The notes below the pieces were generated by a model. It saw only the letters and a list, made by a program, of their open reading frames with translations, was not told the DNA's origin and ran no database searches. 64,000 bases of DNA, taken from positions 62,001 to 126,000 of the forward strand of contig JAPLEH010000062.1 of the NCBI GenBank assembly GCA_026391455.1, read 5' to 3'. A program made the translations under genes and the position numbers. This document shows positions 19,329-29,089 of the stretch, piece by piece (position 1 is the stretch's first letter; each line of letters begins with the position of its first letter). This stretch comes from Bacteroidota bacterium (GTDB lineage Bacteria; Bacteroidota; Bacteroidia; Chitinophagales; Chitinophagaceae).

Positions 19329-20009
19329 TTAATCCCGGGTACACCGTACAGCATACCCCATATTTTTATTCCATCTGCCGGTAATCAAGCTTTGTTCATT
19401 ATACATCAGTTCACAAGTATTGCTATTGAGTGCATCAAACGGTGAAGATGTCCAGAAAATTCCAGAAAATGTGATTCCGCTGAATGGACCATGTAAATCC
19501 CTGAATCCGGATGGCAACCCGGTAAAACCGGTGCTGTTGGTTGCATTGCTATTCGGACTCATCCAGTGTGAATTCCCCGATTCTTTCAATAAACCACCAG
19601 CAACAGCATTTCCGCCCAGACTGGTGGACAGAGTTGTCCATTCTACGGCATCCGGCACATGCCATCCCGCAGGAGCCAGCCCCCCCGGATCATTTACTGC
19701 ATACCAATTATATAACTTTCCATAAGTAGCTGCGTAAGTAGCTGAGTCATTGTTATACCAGCACCAGGCGCCGGTGGTAAGCGTATCCCATTGGGCTGGA
19801 TCTGTAACATTGGGAATAACGGCTCCATTGCGGTATCTGGAAGTGGACAGGTTTTGTTTCATCCACTCCCTCCCGCCAATTGAGATGATTTCATACCGGT
19901 TACCATCTATATCGGATACCACAGCGGGTGTATCAGGTACATTCGATTCGTTTTTATTACAGGCTAATAAGACTAATAGCAATGCAGTAAATAACAATAC
20001 ATTTTTCAT
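19329..20009 (-). CDS. FISUMP-domain lipoprotein
   Basis: A 226-residue lipoprotein. The start at 20009 gives a lipoprotein signal peptide (MKNVLLFTALLLVLLACNKNE) with the lipobox Cys after LLA; an upstream in-frame ATG adds a non-signal extension. The rest is one FISUMP domain (Fibrobacter succinogenes major paralogous domain): DIDGNRYEIISIGGREWMKQNL, YGKLYNWYAV, GWHVPDAVEWTTL and the final GYAVRC are all typical. The domain is widespread on Bacteroidota cell surfaces and its function is unknown. It is divergent from the gene at 20232 with 222 bases between them. Confidence 0.9.
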   Translation of the reverse strand: MKNVLLFTALLLVLLACNKNESNVPDTPAVVSDIDGNRYEIISIGGREWMKQNLSTSRYRNGAVIPNVTDPAQWDTLTTGAWCWYNNDSATYAATYGKLYNWYAVNDPGGLAPAGWHVPDAVEWTTLSTSLGGNAVAGGLLKESGNSHWMSPNSNATNSTGFTGLPSGFRDLHGPFSGITFSGIFWTSSPFDALNSNTCELMYNEQSLITGRWNKNMGYAVRCTRD

Positions 20010-20231
20010 GGTGCTAAAATTATTCCGGCCATTACTTAATCGTCCCACTAATATACAGATTAAATAAAGACGTTTTTTGGGGAGACTTGAAAAAAACACC
20101 TGATTCACCCATACCCACTGAATGAATCATTGACAGCCACCACTAGCCCACCAAGCCGAATGACCCTTTCACCCAATCTGTAAAAACCCATCGCATGCGC
20201 CTCCTACATTCGTAACGTCAAAACTTCTGAT

Positions 20232-21938
20232 ATGAAAAAAATACTCACCTCCATCGTCTTAAGCCTTTGTATGTACACAGCAGGGGCTAACGGATTATTT
20301 GAACAGTTGTGTGCATTCAACCCCAACTGGAAAAACTATAGATCCGCTGTACCCATAGCCGCTGCACGTAGTTTCGAAAATGACAGGGACTATATCCGCA
20401 CGCATTTAACGCACGTACTGCAGGTATTGAAGCAAAACTCCATCTGCTATACAAATTCCGCACTATTCTCAAAACGGATGACGATGCTGCAATTGCTCGA
20501 CGACTATCGTCTGGCGGGTCGTTTTCCTATCAACGATGCGCGCCGTGAACGAATCCCTGTTTTTATAGATCCTAACTTTACCCATTGTGCAGTGGCCTAC
20601 CTGATGCAACAAACCGGCTTTGAGGATCTTGCCTTCCGTATTGCACAGGATGATAATTTCGCCTGGGTAAAAGATATTCATACAGAAGGCGTGCTGCAAT
20701 GGCAGCAAAGTTCCGGGCTCACACTCGACGAATTGAAACTGATACAGGGGGCGTACGATTTTTACGAACCAAGAGGATTTGAATTGCCCAATAAATATGA
20801 GATTCCGCAAAAGCCCACGTGCATCACCGTCGAATTTGAAACCACCAAAAATTGGCGTCGTGCCAATCCCGGTAAACAAGCCATCTGGTGCAGAGGAGAA
20901 GGGGTAAATGGTGTTTTGAACGGACGCTGGGAACAAAACTATGCGGTGGATATGCCCTGGATCATCGGTTACTATACCTATGGTAAACGTACGGGTCAAT
21001 GGTTTGAATATTACCCGGGCACCCATCTCCTTTGCCGTACTGAACGCTGGGAGAATGATAAACTGAACGGTATCCGTACCCGCTTTGACAGGGATGGAAA
21101 TATCATCGAAGAGATCACCTTTAAAGATGGCAATGCGATCACGAAGATCAATTACGACCGGGCCGACTCTATCAAGTGGGTGCGTGAACCCATCGACAGC
21201 ATACAGGTGAATACAAAAGTTTATACAATGAGCGGTACCCTGCTCGCCTTGGGCCGTGAAAAAATATATAATCCCGGCAACCTGCTCTGGTTTCAGAATA
21301 TTGAATTAACGGCACTGAACTCAGCCTCTATCAGTGCCAGAAGTACAGTCACAGGGAATACGGGTAATAATGATCTCCAGTTATTGAATGACCCCTATCT
21401 GCAAAGACAAGGCCTTTTCTTCTCTCCGCCGCTGGTAACCTATAAAAAAGAAGGTACCTGGCATTATTACCAAGATTGTGATCCGCGCTTATTCAAGATA
21501 CAGGAAAAACACCCTGCGAAGGAAATGGTGTTCCGCCAATTCCGGCACTTTGGTTTGTCAATCTACCAACAGATCAGCCGCTACACAGATTTAAAACCCA
21601 TTTCCGGGATTGATCATCTGAAAATAAATTATGCCAATGATCAAATACAGGATTTTTATGCCTTTACAACCTCGGAATATATTCATCTGAAGTTTCTGTA
21701 TTACGCCTTCGATGATGGAACGATTGTCAATCAATACTATCTCGATCCCTATCGCGGGCTCAGGGAAAAGCCATCCATTGTAAAAACGATCGGAGCTTAT
21801 GATCAGTATAACCAGCGAACCGGCACCTGGAATTATTTCGATAAAATGAACCGGTTATTCAAAACAGAATACTACCTCTTGCCCCAGAAAGATGAAGATG
21901 ATGAAATGGGGCAAGGGCCGGCACATGCAAAAAGATAA
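20232..21938 (+). CDS. Secreted protein with MORN-like (YwqK-type) repeats
   Basis: A 568-residue exported protein. A signal peptide (MKKILTSIVLSLCMYTAGANG) is followed by an N-terminal region of about 190 residues with no recognised domain, then several WxEYY / GxRxRFDRDGNI units, as in GKRTGQWFEYYPG and NKLNGIRTRFDRDGN-like stretches. These resemble MORN_2 repeats of the YwqK group. A similar unit (YNQRTGTWNYFDKMNRLFKTEYY) closes the protein. The function is unknown; YwqK-type proteins are often surface or toxin-immunity associated, but nothing nearby supports a toxin role. Confidence 0.65.
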   Translation: MKKILTSIVLSLCMYTAGANGLFEQLCAFNPNWKNYRSAVPIAAARSFENDRDYIRTHLTHVLQVLKQNSICYTNSALFSKRMTMLQLLDDYRLAGRFPINDARRERIPVFIDPNFTHCAVAYLMQQTGFEDLAFRIAQDDNFAWVKDIHTEGVLQWQQSSGLTLDELKLIQGAYDFYEPRGFELPNKYEIPQKPTCITVEFETTKNWRRANPGKQAIWCRGEGVNGVLNGRWEQNYAVDMPWIIGYYTYGKRTGQWFEYYPGTHLLCRTERWENDKLNGIRTRFDRDGNIIEEITFKDGNAITKINYDRADSIKWVREPIDSIQVNTKVYTMSGTLLALGREKIYNPGNLLWFQNIELTALNSASISARSTVTGNTGNNDLQLLNDPYLQRQGLFFSPPLVTYKKEGTWHYYQDCDPRLFKIQEKHPAKEMVFRQFRHFGLSIYQQISRYTDLKPISGIDHLKINYANDQIQDFYAFTTSEYIHLKFLYYAFDDGTIVNQYYLDPYRGLREKPSIVKTIGAYDQYNQRTGTWNYFDKMNRLFKTEYYLLPQKDEDDEMGQGPAHAKR

Positions 21939-21973
21939 ATGACACAGCAGCAGGGAGCCGGTTTATCCATTCA

Positions 21974-22426
21974 TTACATTGCTTTGTAATGATGCAGGGT
22001 GAACCGGTTCCACCCTTTTTTTGTTTTTGATTCCACCGCCCAGTTGAAACCGCCCGCTTCATGTGGCCAGTAAATCATACGCGCGGTACCGGCAGGCATT
22101 TGCGCTTCAAAACAAATAGCAGCCGGGTGTACATCCGTACCATCGGATAAAATACCGGAAGAGTTTTTGCCATCAGAGGTAAAAGACCAAAAGTTGATTT
22201 GCCCTTCTTTCATACCGATCATAGCCGTTTCTGTATAAACACCTTTGCTGAATTTCCATTGAGCGGTTAGCTGGATATATTGCCCGCTTAAAACCGTTTC
22301 AAACACCCTGGTGCAGGTAAGCTTTCCCATCGGAGAATCCGCTTCGGCTTTCCACGAACCAATCAACGGAGCAAAGATGCCCAGCTTGCCACGGCCTTTT
22401 TTCCAGGTATTTACTTTTTTAGCCAT
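21974..22426 (-). CDS. Lipocalin-like protein of unknown function
   Basis: A 150-residue cytoplasmic protein without signal peptide. The opening LIGSWKAEADSPMGKLTCTRVFE, followed by repeated beta strands and a final GWNRFTLHHYK, looks like a small lipocalin/DUF1579-type barrel. This is a judgement of pattern, not a firm family match. It is convergent with the MORN-like gene and separated from the minus-strand gene upstream by a terminator, so it has its own transcript. Confidence 0.6.
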   Translation of the reverse strand: MAKKVNTWKKGRGKLGIFAPLIGSWKAEADSPMGKLTCTRVFETVLSGQYIQLTAQWKFSKGVYTETAMIGMKEGQINFWSFTSDGKNSSGILSDGTDVHPAAICFEAQMPAGTARMIYWPHEAGGFNWAVESKTKKGWNRFTLHHYKAM

Positions 22427-22454
22427 ATTCTAATTTACAATATAAAAAATAAAA

Positions 22455-22490
22455 AAAGGCTGATGAAACAAAAGGGTTTCATCAGCCTTT
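22455..22490 (-). terminator. Terminator of the large T9SS cargo gene
   Basis: A fifteen-base stem (AAAGGCTGATGAAAC with its complement, six-base loop) follows the stop at 22507 on the minus strand and runs into TTTTTTATTTTTTA. Confidence 0.87.
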
Positions 22491-22506
22491 AAAATTGTTT
22501 GTTTCA

Positions 22507-24933
22507 TCAGAGTGTCAGCACCTTCACTGTTTGCATTACTCCATTGATCATCACCTGTACAGCAATAATATCACCAGCCCCGGATCCGAAGTTGCGGGCA
22601 TTGGCGGTAAAACGGTGTGTGCCGGCCTGCAATGTACTCTCTGCTTGTAATGTGCGGGTTATACGGCTTCGTGTTGAAATGGCCTGTACACTAATACGGG
22701 AGTCATTTTTCAGTACTACCTGTACCGTAAACTGATCCTTTACCGGATTGGGAGATACGATCACACTGATGGCTTCATCCATGGTGGCCGTTGCATCCGT
22801 AGCAGACAATTGCTTCAATATCTTTTCAATATATAAAACTCCGTTATCATGATCACCGTGAATTTTATAACGACCCTGTGCATCATTGGGGTTGGCCAGT
22901 CTTTCTTCTCTTACTTCAGTCAGCAGATGACCATATTTTGCAGTAGTAAGTGTAACCAGCAGTTTGCTCAGGAAATGATCATTGCTATTCACATATTTAT
23001 CAAAAACCAGATACATCGACGCGTCTGTATTTCTCTGACAGAATGCCGCCAGCCTTTCATACTCCGCATTATTGCAATACATATAAGGATCACTCATGGA
23101 TAAGTTTTTAGCTTTCGTCTTATCCCAGGCCTGGTAAAGCATTTCAAATGTGCCGGAAATATTCAAGTCATTCTTTGCGATAAGCGTACGCAGTTTTTGC
23201 TGTGCACCGTTGGTAAGGCTGGCTTTATCAATAACAGCCAGACCTGCATTCACTGCGTCGATATCCGTAGTAAAACCAGTATTCATTCTTGAGTAAGTTC
23301 CGGCAAATTTATAATAGTTAGTTACAGCTCCATACCAGCTTGGATTTTCCAGAGAATTGCGCGGATGCAAGGTTCTGTCCAGCCCCCCTGGTTTGCTTTC
23401 CCAATCATATCCGTGCGGATGAGCATTTCCTGGTTTGGTTACAGATGCATGGGTATATGCACTGGCCGTTTTCCAGAGATCTACTGCAGCGTTGGCAGCG
23501 GTAGCACCGGAGCGTGTATAATTCCAGGCACCGGGATATCGCTGGGGTGTATTGGAATAAAATTTATCAAAACTTCCCAATGGATTATTGGCCACATACC
23601 AGGTAGAGGATGGGTCAATGGGCCATACCCAACTGGTAGTGATACCGCCCGACCAGGAGATGCAGTTATAATATTCACTAGGTGCTGTTTGAATGGCATC
23701 TTCTCCTTTCAACAAGGGGAAATTACTGGCTTCAAAGGTAGTGGGAATAGTGGCATTGGTATTACCCATATACACATCACAAAAGCCTGTTCTTGCGGCA
23801 CTGTAGGAACTCACAAAAACTACAGTACTGCCGGTAGCATAATTCTTTTTGATCCGGGATGCAAGGAACCAGTTCCAGGTACCGCCAGAAGAGTTGGAAT
23901 AATCATCATTATAGCCAGTCACGTTGGTGCCAGATGATTTAATGGTAAAGATGCGTGTATCAGGGGTAGTGCCAGTTAAGCGGGCTGTAAAATAATTGAG
24001 GTTCCCGGTGCGTGAAGTAGTATTAAACCGCAAACCTGAAATGGGTGTATTGGAAAGGTACGCGCTTCCATTTTGGGCAATAGAAGTGGTACCACTCTGT
24101 CCTCCATAATAGGGCCTCGCCAATAAATAATAACTTCCTGTAGTCGGAATTGTAACGGTGAGGGTGCTTTCCCATGTACCATTACTGTCATCACTCCACC
24201 AGGAATAGGCATCGACATTAGCAGGGTCAAATAAATGTAAAACCGGATCAATGGTGGAACCACTGGTTGAAAAGGTATATGTAGTACCAGCAGTAAGGTA
24301 TACCCATTGCATGGTGGTATAGGCAAAGGCCGTATCAATGGCATGCTCATAATTACCACTTGGATTGTTAAGTACTTTACCGGAAAGACTGTTTGCTTTA
24401 TCAGCAGCCGGCACATTACTCACCGGTTTATCCTGTACCCATTGGGTAAGGCGCTGTGAAAACTGATTCCAGTCTGCATCCAATCCTGTATGATTGCCGC
24501 TTCTGCTGCAACTGAGTTCATCAATCAGCGGAGGCATATTACTATTTACCGGGAATACAAGCAAATGACGACCAGCGGTGAGATACACACCACAGGCATC
24601 ATTCTTCGTGATGGATGACGCCATGGTTTTCTGCCAACCGCTTTCTGTGGTCGTAAACTGATGCGGCATTGCTTTGCCGTCTACCAGTACCGGCATATTT
24701 ATTCCTTTTTGCAGATTCGTGATTACAGCGAGCGAATAGCAGGCACTCACCGGAACTTCGATAGCATACACTGTAGAAGAACGAAGTCCGTCACTCTCAC
24801 TCCATTGTTCCAGCAGGGCCACTTCTCCGGCCATAGTGCCGCGGGGATACCGTTTAACTTCACTCTTAAGTTGAGCACCGGCAACGGCACAAAATAATAC
24901 GGCGAAGATTGCCGCAATAAGCATTCGTAACAT
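22507..24933 (-). CDS. Large secreted protein with T9SS-type sorting domain
   Basis: An 808-residue exported protein. A signal peptide (LIAAIFAVLFCAVAGAQ) is followed by a beta-rich domain that resembles bacterial pre-peptidase C-terminal domains (about 195-295: AGTTYTFSTSGSTIDPVLHLF, then TTGSYYLLARPY). A middle region contains an NCISWSGG motif and several Trp and Tyr clusters that I cannot assign. The final 85 residues begin with VSPNPVKDQFTVQVVL, the pattern of type A Type IX sorting domains, so the protein is expected to be delivered to the cell surface or medium. Two terminal direct features (terminator at 22455, long leader above 24934) suggest a single-gene unit. Confidence 0.8.
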   Translation of the reverse strand: MLRMLIAAIFAVLFCAVAGAQLKSEVKRYPRGTMAGEVALLEQWSESDGLRSSTVYAIEVPVSACYSLAVITNLQKGINMPVLVDGKAMPHQFTTTESGWQKTMASSITKNDACGVYLTAGRHLLVFPVNSNMPPLIDELSCSRSGNHTGLDADWNQFSQRLTQWVQDKPVSNVPAADKANSLSGKVLNNPSGNYEHAIDTAFAYTTMQWVYLTAGTTYTFSTSGSTIDPVLHLFDPANVDAYSWWSDDSNGTWESTLTVTIPTTGSYYLLARPYYGGQSGTTSIAQNGSAYLSNTPISGLRFNTTSRTGNLNYFTARLTGTTPDTRIFTIKSSGTNVTGYNDDYSNSSGGTWNWFLASRIKKNYATGSTVVFVSSYSAARTGFCDVYMGNTNATIPTTFEASNFPLLKGEDAIQTAPSEYYNCISWSGGITTSWVWPIDPSSTWYVANNPLGSFDKFYSNTPQRYPGAWNYTRSGATAANAAVDLWKTASAYTHASVTKPGNAHPHGYDWESKPGGLDRTLHPRNSLENPSWYGAVTNYYKFAGTYSRMNTGFTTDIDAVNAGLAVIDKASLTNGAQQKLRTLIAKNDLNISGTFEMLYQAWDKTKAKNLSMSDPYMYCNNAEYERLAAFCQRNTDASMYLVFDKYVNSNDHFLSKLLVTLTTAKYGHLLTEVREERLANPNDAQGRYKIHGDHDNGVLYIEKILKQLSATDATATMDEAISVIVSPNPVKDQFTVQVVLKNDSRISVQAISTRSRITRTLQAESTLQAGTHRFTANARNFGSGAGDIIAVQVMINGVMQTVKVLTL

Positions 24934-25107
24934 AATGAATTGGTTTAATGGTTATCAGTATTTGAAATATGGTTTTTCGAAATGCAGGACGAAGGTAACG
25001 GGCAAGCCACCACCTAACAATACCACGAACAGGTTATACTATTATACGGTTGTTTTGAATGATTAAACGGCGAAGAAAAGGCTATAGAAAATTATGAATT
25101 ATGAATT

Positions 25108-25286
25108 ATTGTTGTCCGGTAAAACTATTTATTAGTTTGAAAATCAATTCAGACCCCTCCCCAAGCGCTACGCGCGTTTCTTTCATCCGCACGTTGTGCG
25201 AACTCAGAAACCCCACAGTAGAGGGGCTAGAACCCGCTCTGGGGCAATGTTTCAGGGCTTTGCAAAAACTTTCCCCGGACAATAAT
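25108..25286. mobile_element. Small repeat element with terminal inverted repeats, long copy
   Basis: A 179-bp element bounded by ATTGTTGTCCGG on the left and CCGGACAATAAT on the right; the ends are inverted repeats matching at 11 of 12 positions. Its left 57 bases and right 66 bases are identical to the second copy at 29765-29891. The middle (25165-25220) is unique to this copy. It carries no gene, so it looks like a miniature element moved in trans. Flanks contain AATTATG words. The rest of 24934-25468 holds no gene. Confidence 0.7.
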
Positions 25287-25406
25287 GATTAAGAATTATG
25301 AATTGTACGCTTTTGGTAAGCTTTAGCAATAATGATTATTGTACGTATAGGTAAGATGCGGATGAGTAATTGAAGGCAGTTAAACATGTTTGTATTACCA
25401 AACAAA

Positions 25407-25438
25407 AATGGGGTTTCGCGTTAATACGAAACCCCATT
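25407..25438 (-). terminator. Terminator of the E1 dehydrogenase gene
   Basis: A twelve-base stem (AATGGGGTTTCG with its complement) lies 31 bases after the stop at 25469 on the minus strand and is followed by TTTTGTTTGG. AATTCATAATTCTTAATTC words lie between stop and stem. Confidence 0.82.
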
Positions 25439-25468
25439 CATAATTCATAATTCTTAATTCATAATTCT

Positions 25469-27862
25469 TTACTCCGCCATCATTTCCCGTATCACCTGCT
25501 CAATCTCCTCCGCATTGGGTTTGGAGAAATAATCGCCATCACTGCCATAGGCCGGACGATGTGCTTTACCGGTAATGGTACGAGGGGCTACATCGAGAAA
25601 ACGATAGCCGCTCTGTTCTTCCATTACTTTATTGAACATATATGCGGCCGCGCCACCCGGCACATCTTCATCAATGAATACGATACGGTTAGTTTTTTTA
25701 AGCGAAGCCAATACAACCTGTTGTGTATCGAACGGTAAGAGTGTTTGTACATCCACGATTTCGCAACTGATACCCTGCGCTTCCAGCATCGTTACCGCTT
25801 CCTGAATGATACGAAGCGTGGAGCCATACGATACAATAGTTATATCATTTCCTTCCTTTATTACTTCGGGTACCCCCAACGGCACAGTGAATTCAAGCAG
25901 GTTGGAAGGTAATTTTTCTTTGAGCCGGTATCCGTTGAGGCATTCCACCACCAGTCCGGGATCATTGCTTTTTAATAAGGTATTGTACATTCCCACCGCC
26001 TGTGTCATATTGCGTGGCACACAAATATACATTCCCCGCAGGGCGTTGATCACCATTCCCATGGGTGATCCGCTGTGCCAGATTCCTTCGAGGCGGTGTC
26101 CGCGGGTGCGAATGATCAGGGGGCAACTTTGCTGTCCCGCCGTGCGGTAATGCAGCGTACTCACATCATCGCTCAATGGCTGCAGCCCGTATAATAAATA
26201 ATCGAGGTATTGTATTTCGGCGATCGGGCGAAGGCCGCGCATGGCAAGCCCGATACCCTGCCCCATAATAGTAAGTTCGCGGATACCGGTATCGAATATG
26301 CGTTGTTTGCCATGCTTCTGCTGCAAGCCACTGAAACCCTGATTCACATCACCGATATAACCAAGGTCTTCGCCAAAGGCCAATACTTTGGGGTTCGTGC
26401 TGAAGAGTTCATCAAAATATCGGTTCAGTACTTCAAAGCCATTGAGGGTTGGTGCATCGGCGGCGAAACTGGCCTTCACCACTTCCACTTTCATAGCACT
26501 CTTCGGGCCTTCATTATATAATTGCGAATTATATTTTTTTCTGTTCTCTGCCTGTAGTTCGTTATGGTAATCTTTTACATCTGAAGCTGCATCTGCACTA
26601 CCGGCTATCACCAGGGCCCGGTGCAAGGTCTTTTGTACATCGCGGCGAAGCGGTTCCCGAATAGCCGACAGTTCGATTGCGAGTTTTTGAATGTCCGTTG
26701 TTTTCTCCGGCAATGCGGTGGCCAGTGCATGCAGTTTTTCCGTGGCACGTGCTACCTGCTGACGAATCGGAGTTATGAATTTTTCCCAGGCGGCAGCACG
26801 GCTGTCGCGCACCCATTCTTTCGCTTTATCAGCAATATCGTTCAGTTCTTCGTCGGTAGCGAGTGCATTCTCCACGATCCATTCTTTCATCTTCTTTATT
26901 CCATCCCACTCGCGTTCCCATTCGAGTCTTTCCTGCGTTTTGTAACGCTCATGACTGCCGGAGGTACTATGTCCCTGCGGTTGCGTGATTTCTTCTACAT
27001 GAAAGAGTACGGGTGTATGTGTGTCTCGCGCTATGCCAATCCCTTCCTCAAATGCCTCGCACATACCAGCATAATCCCAGCCTTTTACTTTATAAATATG
27101 AATACCATTAGTGCCATCTGTTTTTTGCATGCCGCTCAGGGCATCGGACACCGATGCTTTGGTGGTTTGAAATTTCTTAGGTACGGATATTCCGTAGCCA
27201 TCATCCCAGACAAATACGGCCAGGGGTACCTGTAATACACCCGCAGCATTGATCGTTTCCCAGAAATGACCTTCACTCGTAGAAGCATCGCCAATGGTGG
27301 CAAAACAGACTTCATTTCCATTGGAAGAAAGATGTTTGAAGGCATGCAATTCCTGAATATTCCGGAAGGCCCTGGATGCATAGGCCAACCCAAGGGCCCG
27401 GGGCATTTGCCCGGCTGTGGGGGCAATATCACTGGAAATATTTTTAAGCCCCGAAAGCTGGAGCCAATCACCATTTTCATCCACCATTTTAGTGGCAAAA
27501 TGACAATTCATCTGGCGACCGCCGCTGAAGGGCTCAATATTCACATCGGGGTTAGCATATAATTGTGCAAACACCTGTTCGGCGGTAGTAAGACCGGTTG
27601 CAAACATGAAGGTCTGATCGCGGTAATAGCCGCTGCGAAAATCCCCCGTCCGGAAAAATTTTGCCATGGCCACCTGGGCCACTTCTTTTCCATCTCCAAA
27701 AATGCCAAATTTAGCCTTGCCACCTAATACTTCTTTTCGGCCTAACAAGCTGGTTTCCCGGCTAATGCAGGCAACCCGATAATCATTCAATACTTCATCC
27801 CTGAATTTGTCGTATGACAATTTTTCTTCATCGGTAAGCATCGCCGGGTTAGTATTTTCCAT
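25469..27862 (-). CDS. Fused 2-oxo-acid dehydrogenase E1, alpha and beta subunits
   Basis: A 797-residue thiamine-diphosphate enzyme in which E1 alpha (about 1-430) and E1 beta (about 465-797) are joined. It decarboxylates a 2-oxo acid, probably branched-chain, and passes the acyl group to an E2 lipoyl protein in the cytoplasm. The start at 27862 (MENTNPAMLTDEEK) is preferred to an upstream ATG because the extension resembles nothing. The diphosphate-binding region begins at GDASTSEGHFWETINAAGV (191 on). The beta half has AFGEDLGYIGDVNQGF and the GIRELTIMGQGIGLAM block. The fusion is usual in Bacteroidota. No E2 or E3 gene is in the window. Confidence 0.9.
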   Translation of the reverse strand: MENTNPAMLTDEEKLSYDKFRDEVLNDYRVACISRETSLLGRKEVLGGKAKFGIFGDGKEVAQVAMAKFFRTGDFRSGYYRDQTFMFATGLTTAEQVFAQLYANPDVNIEPFSGGRQMNCHFATKMVDENGDWLQLSGLKNISSDIAPTAGQMPRALGLAYASRAFRNIQELHAFKHLSSNGNEVCFATIGDASTSEGHFWETINAAGVLQVPLAVFVWDDGYGISVPKKFQTTKASVSDALSGMQKTDGTNGIHIYKVKGWDYAGMCEAFEEGIGIARDTHTPVLFHVEEITQPQGHSTSGSHERYKTQERLEWEREWDGIKKMKEWIVENALATDEELNDIADKAKEWVRDSRAAAWEKFITPIRQQVARATEKLHALATALPEKTTDIQKLAIELSAIREPLRRDVQKTLHRALVIAGSADAASDVKDYHNELQAENRKKYNSQLYNEGPKSAMKVEVVKASFAADAPTLNGFEVLNRYFDELFSTNPKVLAFGEDLGYIGDVNQGFSGLQQKHGKQRIFDTGIRELTIMGQGIGLAMRGLRPIAEIQYLDYLLYGLQPLSDDVSTLHYRTAGQQSCPLIIRTRGHRLEGIWHSGSPMGMVINALRGMYICVPRNMTQAVGMYNTLLKSNDPGLVVECLNGYRLKEKLPSNLLEFTVPLGVPEVIKEGNDITIVSYGSTLRIIQEAVTMLEAQGISCEIVDVQTLLPFDTQQVVLASLKKTNRIVFIDEDVPGGAAAYMFNKVMEEQSGYRFLDVAPRTITGKAHRPAYGSDGDYFSKPNAEEIEQVIREMMAE

Positions 27863-27967
27863 AGGGCAAAAATAGGAATATTGCCAGCATACACAACGGT
27901 GCCGCACAAAGGGGGAAAAAATATGCATAACCATGCAACCCCCCTATTAATTATGCCATCTTTTAGC

Positions 27968-27975
27968 TAAATTTG
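27968..27975 (+). promoter_or_regulatory. -7 promoter box of the DUF1573 operon
   Basis: TAAATTTG is an exact match to the Bacteroidota -7 consensus TAnnTTTG, 21 bases before the ATG at 27997. No clear -33 TTTG is seen. Confidence 0.45.
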
Positions 27976-27996
27976 GGGTCTGCAATTTTTCCTACT

Positions 27997-28500
27997 ATGA
28001 AATATATCAGCAGTAGTTTATTTGTTCTCTTTCTTGCTCTGGGGGTTAATGCCCAGCAACCTGCCCATGATGATCATGCCGGTCATAACCATGGTACGCA
28101 GCCTGCAAAACCAGCCGTTGCCCTTACACCCGGTGAAGATGTGCTGAAATTGAAAGAAACAGAGCATGATTTTGACAAAATACCACAGGGTAAACCAGTC
28201 TACTACAATTTTGAAATTGTAAATACCGGCAAGACCCCGCTTACCTTGGACAATGTACAGGCCAGTTGCGGCTGTACCACTCCTGAATGGAGCCGCGATC
28301 CCATCGCTCCTGGCGCTACCGCCAAAATCAGGGTTGGTTATAATGCAGCAGCAGAAGGTACATTCCTTAAAACGATCACGATCACTTATAATTCAAATCA
28401 ATCAAAAGTATTACAGATCAAAGGCTTTGTGTGGAAGGCCCCCGAGGGTTCTGCACCCGCCAATGCATCTGTTGATTTCTTAAAAAAACAAACGCTTTAA
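27997..28500 (+). CDS. Exported DUF1573 protein
   Basis: A 167-residue exported protein. The start at 27997 (MKYISSSLFVLFLALGVNAQ) gives a full signal peptide. A His-rich linker (DDHAGHNHG) follows, which could bind metal, then one DUF1573 domain, an immunoglobulin-like fold recognised by ETEHDFDKIPQGKPVYYNFEIVNTG-type sequence and the ASCGCTTPEW motif. The function is unknown. It is followed after 11 bases by a second DUF1573 gene and clearly shares its transcript, which ends at the terminator at 28975. Confidence 0.9.
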   Translation: MKYISSSLFVLFLALGVNAQQPAHDDHAGHNHGTQPAKPAVALTPGEDVLKLKETEHDFDKIPQGKPVYYNFEIVNTGKTPLTLDNVQASCGCTTPEWSRDPIAPGATAKIRVGYNAAAEGTFLKTITITYNSNQSKVLQIKGFVWKAPEGSAPANASVDFLKKQTL

Positions 28501-28511
28501 ACTACATTATC

Positions 28512-28955
28512 ATGAAGAAAATCTTCTTACTCGCAACTGCATTTGCATTCACCCTTACTGCAATGGCTCAACCCGCAGCCCCTAAAGCTGACGATGTTAT
28601 CAAAATGAACGTGGAAACACATGACTTTGGAAAGATCAAACAAAGTGTTCCCGTTACTTATGTTTTTGAAATTAAGAACATCAGCGACAAACCCATTGTA
28701 GTATCCAATGCTTCAGCTTCCTGCGGATGTACTGTGCCTGAAAAACCCGAGCAGCCCATCGAACCCGGTAAAACCGCTCCCCTCAAAGTACAATTCAACG
28801 CTCCTGCTGTAGGACCCATCAACAAAGATGTGTATATCACTCTCGCAGGTGTGGATGGTCCCAAAGTAGTACATATCACCGGAGAAGTTTTAACTCCTGA
28901 AGCGTATGAAGAATACATCAAAACAAAAGGAAAAGCTGAAAAGCCCAAAAACTAA
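28512..28955 (+). CDS. Exported DUF1573 protein, second copy
   Basis: A 147-residue paralogue of the preceding gene, with signal peptide MKKIFLLATAFAFTLTAMAQ and one DUF1573 domain (ETHDFGKIKQSVPVTYVFEI, then ASASCGCTVPE). It lacks the His-rich linker. Pairs like this are common in Bacteroidota. The C-terminus is a short Lys-rich tail. Confidence 0.9.
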   Translation: MKKIFLLATAFAFTLTAMAQPAAPKADDVIKMNVETHDFGKIKQSVPVTYVFEIKNISDKPIVVSNASASCGCTVPEKPEQPIEPGKTAPLKVQFNAPAVGPINKDVYITLAGVDGPKVVHITGEVLTPEAYEEYIKTKGKAEKPKN

Positions 28956-28974
28956 TCAGTTTTAATTTATAATA

Positions 28975-29006
28975 AAAATCCCGTTCATGTATGAACGGGA
29001 TTTTTT
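28975..29006 (+). terminator. Terminator of the DUF1573 operon
   Basis: Stem AAAAATCCCGTTCAT pairs with ATGAACGGGATTTTT across a two-base centre, beginning 20 bases after the stop at 28955, with a T run on the plus strand. Confidence 0.87.
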
Positions 29007-29089
29007 ATTTTGAGCCATCCCCAGCTTGTCAGAAAGTATTAGGCCAATGATACAAAGGGAATATTCACTATCGCAATACTCAATTAATC

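Noticed and set aside
25101-25292. 63-codon plus-strand frame across the inverted-repeat element
   Set aside because: It lies almost wholly inside the element at 25108-25286 and is broken by the size difference in the second copy.
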